Part shown: positions 14,476-19,270 of the stretch, piece after piece
Layout of the letters: the number at the start of each line of letters is the position of its first letter
Position numbering within the stretch: position 1 is the first letter of the stretch
From: CAZART01 sp964487555
GTDB lineage: Bacteria; Bacteroidota; Rhodothermia; Rhodothermales; VXPQ01
Direction: 5' to 3'
Assembly: GCA_964487555.1 (NCBI GenBank)
Contig: CAZART010000100.1
Span: 1-19,270 of the forward strand
DNA length: 19,270 nucleotides
Position numbers and translations under genes: made by a program
The notes under the pieces: model-generated
Database searches by the model: none
What the model was told of the DNA's origin: nothing
What the model saw: only the letters and a program-made list of their open reading frames with translations

Positions 14476-15274
14476 CGTTATAGATCGCTTCCAAAACGAG
14501 GGTACATCCGCGAAGGTCGCCGCTGTCCTGCAGCATCCTGATGTAAATGCGGAAATCTTGTCCGTTCAATGTGCACTTATTCACCGTATTCGACTCCCGT
14601 TCGCTCAGCGAGAACTGAACCATGTCAACGACGTCCTCCGGCAGAAGTACATCAAGAGGCATGCCAAGCGGCATCGCGTCGCCCGGCGACACGATCTGGC
14701 CGACCGCCGCGTTGACCAGGACGATCATGCCGTCCGGACTTACGCCGAGCACGGGAAGGGGTAGTTTTTCGAGCACTTCCTGCGAGAGCTGAAGCGAGCG
14801 CGTGCGCTGCGCAACAGCCTGCTCCAGAAGCTCGTTCATCTGTTTCAGTTCGTCGTTCTGTTCGCGAACCTGCTCGAGCAAATGCGCGTGTTCGACCAGC
14901 AGCCTATGCTGATCGAGGCACTGGCGGAGCGTGACGACGAGTTCGTCGTCGTTCCAGGGCTTCGGGAGAAAACGATAGACCTCGCCGACGTTAATCGAAT
15001 CGACAATGACGTGACCGTCTGCGAATCCGGAGAGAATGACGCGCACCGTATGCGGCCATCGCTGCTTGACCTCGCGGAGGAGCTCGATACCTGAGAGGCC
15101 GGGCATGCGGAAGTCCGATACGACCACCTGTACGTGCTCCTTTTCGAGGATCGCAAGCGCCTCGTCCCCGCCCAGAGCCGTCTCGAGCCGGTAGGGTTCT
15201 TTCCGGAGCAGGCGACTCAGCGCGTTGAGTATCGCTTGCTCGTCATCGACGATCAGGAGAACGGGTTCACTCAT
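14432..15274 (-). CDS. Response regulator with coiled coil and PAS domain
   Basis: This 280-residue protein has a receiver domain (about 4-122; Asp54 in VVSDFRMPG, Lys in PKPW), a coiled-coil linker (about 123-160) with REQNDELKQMNELLEQAV, and a C-terminal PAS domain beginning LEKLPLPVLGVSPDGMIVLV. It has no DNA-binding, kinase or enzymatic output. The receiver and linker closely resemble those of the HD-GYP protein two genes on (ILSGFADGHVIVDSIN beside ILTGYADVQASVDAIN; QNDELK in both), implying duplication. It may act as an adaptor that pairs with the kinase or with the HD-GYP protein through the shared coil, and the PAS domain could supply a ligand or redox input. It overlaps the kinase gene by 8 bases. 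Confidence 0.9.
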   Translation of the reverse strand: MSEPVLLIVDDEQAILNALSRLLRKEPYRLETALGGDEALAILEKEHVQVVVSDFRMPGLSGIELLREVKQRWPHTVRVILSGFADGHVIVDSINVGEVYRFLPKPWNDDELVVTLRQCLDQHRLLVEHAHLLEQVREQNDELKQMNELLEQAVAQRTRSLQLSQEVLEKLPLPVLGVSPDGMIVLVNAAVGQIVSPGDAMPLGMPLDVLLPEDVVDMVQFSLSERESNTVNKCTLNGQDFRIYIRMLQDSGDLRGCTLVLEAIYNDDYSYSFSSDSSAY

Positions 15275-16568
15275 GATCTTCTCCGGAAATCGGCAGGTGG
15301 ATGGTGAATGTGGTGCCTTTCCCCACTTTGCTGTCTACCTCAATTCTTCCCTTATGCTTTTTGATGATCCCGTAGGAGACGGAAAGCCCGAGTCCCGTCC
15401 CGTGTCCCACGGGCTTCGTGGTGAAGAAGGGATTGAAGAGCTTGGGGATATTCTCTTTGGGTATGCCTACGCCCGTGTCTGAAATGCTGACGATGACGTC
15501 GTCGTCGTCGGCATCGGTACGTATCGTGATTTCGCCTTCATCTTTGATGGCCTGGGACGCGTTCACAAGCAGGTTCATAAAGACCTGATTCAGCTGGCCC
15601 GGGAAGCAGCGTATGGGCGGCAGCGGGTTCATCTCTTCGTGAACGGTACAGTGATATTTGAGCTCGTTCCAGATCATTCGCAGCGTGGCGCGCAGACCTT
15701 CGTTGATGTCGGCATTTTGCATGGCGGACTCGTCAAGGCGCGCGAAGCTCTTGAGGCTCTGCGCGATCTCCCGAACGCGCTCGGTCCCGGTGAGTGATTC
15801 CGCCAGGAGCGAGTCTACGTCGACGAGGATGAACTCCAGATCTTCGTGTTCCCAGACGTTCTCTATGCGTTTGAGCAGCTCGGCCTGCCCGTTCATGGGG
15901 TGATCGTGGACGCTCGCCGCTAAATGACGGTACGTGTCGAGCAGGTCTTTAAACACCGCGACGTAGTCGCTTAGCATCCCGAGATTGCTCTTGACGAATC
16001 CAACCGGATTGTTGATTTCGTGGGCGATGCCTGCGGCGAGCTGCCCGAGCGACGCCATCTTTTCAGAATGAACGAGCTGGGCCTGGTTCGACTTCAGCCG
16101 CTCATTGGCCTCCTGGAGCTGGGCGTTGGCCTTCGAGAGGCCGGCATTTAGCCGCTTCATCTCCAATTCGGCTTCGATTCGCTTGGCGACCTCCAGCACG
16201 CGCTGTTCTGCGATGGCGAGGCGTATATCAAAGAGCGTCGGATCGACCGGCTTCGTCAGGTAATCATCCGCGCCGGCGTCCAGTACGGATCCGAGGTCCT
16301 CCGCGTCACCGCGGTCGGTCAGCGCCATAACGACGGTCGATGCGCCGTCCGGATGGTTGCGGATTCGAGCGCACAGCTCAGGGGCCGTGGTTTCTCCGGT
16401 CAGCATCCAGTCCAGGATCACGAGCTGGCGCGGTTCGCGCTGGTACGCGTCCCACGCGGTTTCGCCATCCGCTTCGACCGATACGTCGTAACCACGCCGG
16501 TCGGTCAGTTCGCCGAGTACGCGATGCACCCCCCGGTCGTCGTCGACAATCAGTACTCTCATGCTCAC
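15267..16568 (-). CDS. Soluble hybrid REC-histidine kinase
   Basis: This 433-residue protein starts with a receiver domain (about 3-120; Asp53 in ILDWMLTG, Lys in TKPVDP), then a long coiled coil (about 125-165), the dimerisation/phospho-acceptor segment LGQLAAGIAHEINNPVG with His183, and a HATPase domain with N box QVFMNLLVNASQAI, G1 DTGVGIP and G2 GHGTGLGLSVSYG. The HEINNPVG H-box is typical of the HPK4 group. There is no membrane segment and no sensor other than the receiver, so input probably comes from another phosphorelay protein. It is first in the operon. Two starts are possible: GTG at 16568 and ATG at 16562, both after GAGGTGA. The 276 bases up to the ATG of ribE hold no gene and presumably both promoters. 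Confidence 0.93.
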   Translation of the reverse strand: MSMRVLIVDDDRGVHRVLGELTDRRGYDVSVEADGETAWDAYQREPRQLVILDWMLTGETTAPELCARIRNHPDGASTVVMALTDRGDAEDLGSVLDAGADDYLTKPVDPTLFDIRLAIAEQRVLEVAKRIEAELEMKRLNAGLSKANAQLQEANERLKSNQAQLVHSEKMASLGQLAAGIAHEINNPVGFVKSNLGMLSDYVAVFKDLLDTYRHLAASVHDHPMNGQAELLKRIENVWEHEDLEFILVDVDSLLAESLTGTERVREIAQSLKSFARLDESAMQNADINEGLRATLRMIWNELKYHCTVHEEMNPLPPIRCFPGQLNQVFMNLLVNASQAIKDEGEITIRTDADDDDVIVSISDTGVGIPKENIPKLFNPFFTTKPVGHGTGLGLSVSYGIIKKHKGRIEVDSKVGKGTTFTIHLPISGEDHE

Positions 16569-16844
16569 CTATTCACCTCAAGGTACAGGAGCGCCGCTGC
16601 GGACGAGATCCAACGAGGGATTGTCCACAGTCGAACGCAATCCGGCTTCCGTAATTCAGAGTATCGTCGGTTCACCGCGATTCTTAACGGCAAAAAGGGG
16701 ATTTTACCGGTCCCGACGTAGTTCGAACTGTGCACAAGCAATCGATGAATCGATGCAGGAGCAGGCTAGAGTCGCCGCGGAACGCGAAGGCGGCCGGGTG
16801 TATTCTAGTCGGCCTCGCCATTCCCTAATCATCGCACGAACGAC

Positions 16845-17471
16845 ATGTTTACCGGAATCATCGAAGAAGTCGGCCGGATCCGCGGTGTCGAGCCGCTCAA
16901 CGGAGGCCGGCGCCTCACGATCGACGCCTCGTTTGCCGGATCGCTTCGGCCCGATCAGAGTGTGGCGGTGAACGGATGCTGCCAGACCGTCGTGGCCGTG
17001 GATGAGGGAGGGTTCGCCGTCGTTGCCATCGAAGAAACGCTTTCGAAAACGACGCTCGGATCGTTCGAGGCCGGCAACCCCGTGAACCTCGAGCGCGCCC
17101 TGCGGCCGGATGCCCGCCTCGACGGCCATATCGTACAGGGCCACGTAGACGCGACCGGCGAAATCGTTGAGGTAAAGGAGCTCGCGACGAGTCGGCTCTA
17201 CAGGGTGGCGTTCGACGGCGGGTACGCGCCGTTCGTGATTCCGGTAGGATCCGTGGCCATCGACGGGATCAGCTTGACGGTCGCTCGCCTCGGTGGCAGG
17301 AGGGATGACGGGCGGCACGAGCTGACGGTGGCCATCATTCCGCACACGCTGAATGTGACCAACGTGCCGACGTGGACCGCAGGCAATCGGGTCAATCTCG
17401 AGTTCGATTTAATCGGCAAATACGTGGCCCGATGGATGGAGGTGCAGGGGAGGTCGTATTCATCACGCTAG
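16845..17471 (+). CDS. ribE: Riboflavin synthase, alpha chain
   Basis: This 208-residue enzyme dismutates two 6,7-dimethyl-8-ribityllumazine molecules into riboflavin plus a pyrimidine, the last step of the pathway. The N-terminus MFTGIIEEVGRI is diagnostic. The two homologous lumazine-binding barrels are visible: the first with VAVNGCCQTVV and LSKTTLGSFEAGNPVNLERA; the second with LDGHIVQGHVDATGEI, SVAIDGISLTVA and IPHTLNVTNVPTW. Length and start are normal. It is followed in the same direction by miaB with 164 bases between and no clear terminator. The name ribE is used here for the synthase (ribC in E. coli usage). Confidence 0.96.
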   Translation: MFTGIIEEVGRIRGVEPLNGGRRLTIDASFAGSLRPDQSVAVNGCCQTVVAVDEGGFAVVAIEETLSKTTLGSFEAGNPVNLERALRPDARLDGHIVQGHVDATGEIVEVKELATSRLYRVAFDGGYAPFVIPVGSVAIDGISLTVARLGGRRDDGRHELTVAIIPHTLNVTNVPTWTAGNRVNLEFDLIGKYVARWMEVQGRSYSSR

Positions 17472-17635
17472 AGCCGAACCATCAGACCCATCCCGCGTTT
17501 ACAAGCTCCCTGACAAAATGGCGGACCGGAGCCGAATAGAAGGATCTTTTGAGGAGCGAGCGTCCACCGTCCCCCGGTCGCATTCCTCCGATCCACAATC
17601 CGTGCCGCCGGAAATCGTTTACGTACCCGGCCCCA

Positions 17636-19135
17636 ATGGAGCTCATTCCGGATCTCAACATAATTGATCACCGCGAACACGGCGATGCAGCCGAAGTGCC
17701 GGCCGATCTCGACCTCGCTCGCACCACCGCGCACGATTCCCATGGTCGCCGGCAGGTCTACATCGAGACCTACGGCTGCCAGATGAACGTTTCCGATTCG
17801 GAAATCGTGGCATCCGTGCTCCGCGAGAACGGCTTCGGCCTTACGAAAAGCCCGGACGGCGCCGACATCGTGCTGCTCAATACCTGCGCAATCCGCGAGA
17901 ACGCCGAACAGAAAGTTCGGCATCGCCTCGACGATTTCCGTGCGCAGAAGCGCCGCCAGAACGGCGATCTCAAGCTCGGCGTGCTCGGCTGCATGGCCGA
18001 ACGACTGAGAGAAAAGCTGCTCGAGCAGGAGAGGCTGGTCGACGTCGTCGTCGGGCCCGACGCCTACCGCGATCTGCCGAGGCTCCTCCACGAAACGGAC
18101 GAATCCGGTCAGGCCGCCGTCAACGTGCAGCTCTCCCGCGAGGAAACCTACGCCGACATCGCTCCCGTCCGATACGACACGAACGGCATCTCCGCCTTCG
18201 TCTCCATCATGCGCGGATGCGACAACATGTGCGCCTTCTGCGTCGTGCCTTTCACGAGAGGCCGTGAGCGCAGCCGGCCCGTTACCAGCATCCTCTCCGA
18301 GTGCGCGCAGCTCGTCGAGATGGGCTACAAGGAAATAACCGTGCTCGGGCAGAACGTCAATTCGTACCGCTACGAACAGGACGGCACGGGGGTGGACTTC
18401 GCCGAGCTGCTCTACAAGATCAGCCTGATCTCGCCCGAGCTTCGCATTCGCTACTCCACAAGCCATCCGAAGGACTGCTCCGACGATCTCCTTCACGTGC
18501 ACCGCGAGCGGCACAACGTCTGTAACTACATCCACTTACCGGTTCAGCACGGCAATACCCGCGTCCTTGAACGCATGCGCCGCACGTACGGCCGCGAAGA
18601 ATACGTCGCTCTCGTCGACCGCGGCCGCCGCTTTCTGCCGGGCGTATCCCTGTCGACCGACATTATCGCGGGATTCTGCGGCGAGACGGAATCCGAACAC
18701 GCGGACACACTCTCTCTCATGGCGCAGGTCCGCTACGACCACGCCTATATGTTCATGTATTCCGAGCGGCCGGAGACGTATGCAGCACGTAAGTACAAGG
18801 ACGACGTGCCCGAAGACGTCAAGAAGCGGCGTCTGTCCGAGATCATCCATTTGCAAAACCGCATTGCTCTTGAGAACAACAAGGAAGAGATCGGCCGCGT
18901 CCACACCGTGCTCGTCGAAGGTCCGAGCAAGCGCAGCGACGAGCAGCTCTGCGGCCGCACGGACACGAACAAGATGGTCGTATTCGACCGCGCATCGTAC
19001 GAAAAAGGCGACTACGTTCGGGTGACGATCACCGGTTGCACGTCGGCCACGCTGCTCGGCAATGCCGATGGCCGCACCACCCTCGAGGGCGAGGCGCACG
19101 TCGCGGCGGCCAGGGAAGCCGTCGCAACGGCCTAG
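17636..19135 (+). CDS. miaB: tRNA-2-methylthio-N6-dimethylallyladenosine synthase MiaB
   Basis: This radical-SAM methylthiotransferase adds the 2-methylthio group to N6-isopentenyl-A37 of tRNAs reading UNN codons. Counting from ATG 17636 (499 residues), the N-terminal domain has ETYGCQMN (Cys48), LNTCAIRENAEQK (Cys84) and GVLGCMAE (Cys119), the auxiliary iron-sulfur cysteines. The radical-SAM cluster is MRGCDNMCAFC (Cys195, Cys199, Cys202), followed by VVPFTRGRERSRP. A C-terminal TRAM domain runs from about residue 410 with GRVHTVLVEGPSKRS and CGRTDTNKMVVF. The frame is open to TTG 17549, but the preceding residues are low-complexity and basic and not family-like. About 40 residues precede the conserved core even from this start, longer than in E. 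coli. Confidence 0.96.
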   Translation: MELIPDLNIIDHREHGDAAEVPADLDLARTTAHDSHGRRQVYIETYGCQMNVSDSEIVASVLRENGFGLTKSPDGADIVLLNTCAIRENAEQKVRHRLDDFRAQKRRQNGDLKLGVLGCMAERLREKLLEQERLVDVVVGPDAYRDLPRLLHETDESGQAAVNVQLSREETYADIAPVRYDTNGISAFVSIMRGCDNMCAFCVVPFTRGRERSRPVTSILSECAQLVEMGYKEITVLGQNVNSYRYEQDGTGVDFAELLYKISLISPELRIRYSTSHPKDCSDDLLHVHRERHNVCNYIHLPVQHGNTRVLERMRRTYGREEYVALVDRGRRFLPGVSLSTDIIAGFCGETESEHADTLSLMAQVRYDHAYMFMYSERPETYAARKYKDDVPEDVKKRRLSEIIHLQNRIALENNKEEIGRVHTVLVEGPSKRSDEQLCGRTDTNKMVVFDRASYEKGDYVRVTITGCTSATLLGNADGRTTLEGEAHVAAAREAVATA

Positions 19136-19152
19136 CATGAAAAACCCTTTCT

Positions 19153-19270
19153 ATGGATAGAGCATCGATTCAGGAACGCTTCGGGATCATCGGCCCGTCG
19201 GCGGCGCTTCGAAATGTAATCGACCGAATGCGCCAGGTCTCCCAGACGGACATCACCGTCCTCGTCCAGG
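19153..19270 (+). CDS. Sigma-54-dependent regulator, 5' end only
   Basis: An ATG 17 bases after the miaB stop opens a frame running off the window. The 39 visible residues, MDRASIQERFGIIGPSAALR then NVIDRMRQVSQTDITVLVQ, match the entry of an NtrC-type AAA+ domain, in which the Walker A motif GESGTGKE normally follows VLVQ. No receiver or sensor domain precedes it, so this would be a single-domain or AAA+-Fis activator of RNA polymerase with sigma-54. The short spacing suggests co-transcription with miaB. Only the first part is visible. Confidence 0.75.
   Translation, partial: MDRASIQERFGIIGPSAALRNVIDRMRQVSQTDITVLVQ

Noticed and set aside
16621..16742. DnaA-box-like TTGTCCACA and a weaker TTGTGCACA match near 16621 and 16730
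   Set aside because: One has one mismatch and the other two to the consensus, there are only two, and there is no AT-rich unwinding region or dnaA/dnaN/gidA context, so no origin is claimed.
17468..18535. 355-residue minus-strand frame opposite miaB
   Set aside because: It is a Val/Ala/Gly/His-rich antisense shadow of miaB, without any recognisable domain.

Overview
The window joins two unlike halves at a tRNA gene. Positions 1 to about 8790 look like a worn accessory region. It holds small, unrelated soluble enzymes, mostly on the minus strand, mixed with recognisable gene fragments and frameshifted remnants, and its intergenic DNA is AT-richer. Positions 8795-19270 look like compact, GC-rich core DNA: tRNA-Gln, an endonuclease/exonuclease/phosphatase family protein, a FlgM-like small protein, ribD, a four-gene signalling operon, ribE, miaB and the start of a sigma-54-dependent regulator. 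Shine-Dalgarno sequences are weak at most genes. The gene content fits a GC-rich Bacteroidota/Rhodothermota-type bacterium (Salinibacter-like), but this assignment is an inference from gene style and neighbourhood only.

Left half, in order: an unrecognised 52-residue frame; an arginase-family protein and an alpha/beta hydrolase packed as a pair; an OsmC-type remnant; an AHSA1/SRPBCC protein; a frameshift-like scrap; a two-helix membrane protein; an N-terminal scrap of an isocitrate lyase/PEP mutase protein; a PhzF-family protein without its N-terminal domain; a small beta-type protein of the family often labelled n-acetylglutamate synthase; a VOC (glyoxalase-fold) protein; and a monooxygenase-like dimeric alpha-beta barrel protein. 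A divergent MocR/PdxR-type regulator follows, with two near-identical direct repeats exactly 30 bp apart in its upstream region. After it come a frameshifted NAD-dependent epimerase pseudogene, a Dph6-like PP-loop ATPase and the C-terminal scrap of a tyrosine recombinase. The recombinase scrap lies about 140 bp from the 3' end of tRNA-Gln(CUG). A 13-bp sequence at 36-48 matches the last 13 bases of that tRNA at 12 of 13 positions in the same orientation. The interval between them may therefore be a decayed genomic island integrated into tRNA-Gln.

Right half: ribD and ribE encode the deaminase/reductase and the final synthase of riboflavin synthesis, and lie on the plus strand about 5 kb apart. 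Between them, on the opposite strand, four overlapping genes form one transcription unit: a REC-histidine kinase hybrid, a REC-coiled-coil-PAS protein, an HDOD protein and a REC-HD-GYP protein. The likely scheme is phosphorelay from the soluble kinase to the two sister receiver proteins, with cyclic-di-GMP hydrolysis or an HD-domain interaction as output. The HD-GYP protein carries Asn where the family normally has a metal-binding Asp. ribE, miaB and the sigma-54 regulator run in the same direction and may be co-transcribed. The block from 10118 to 10763 holds a FlgM-like anti-sigma-type protein and an eight-copy heptamer tandem repeat.
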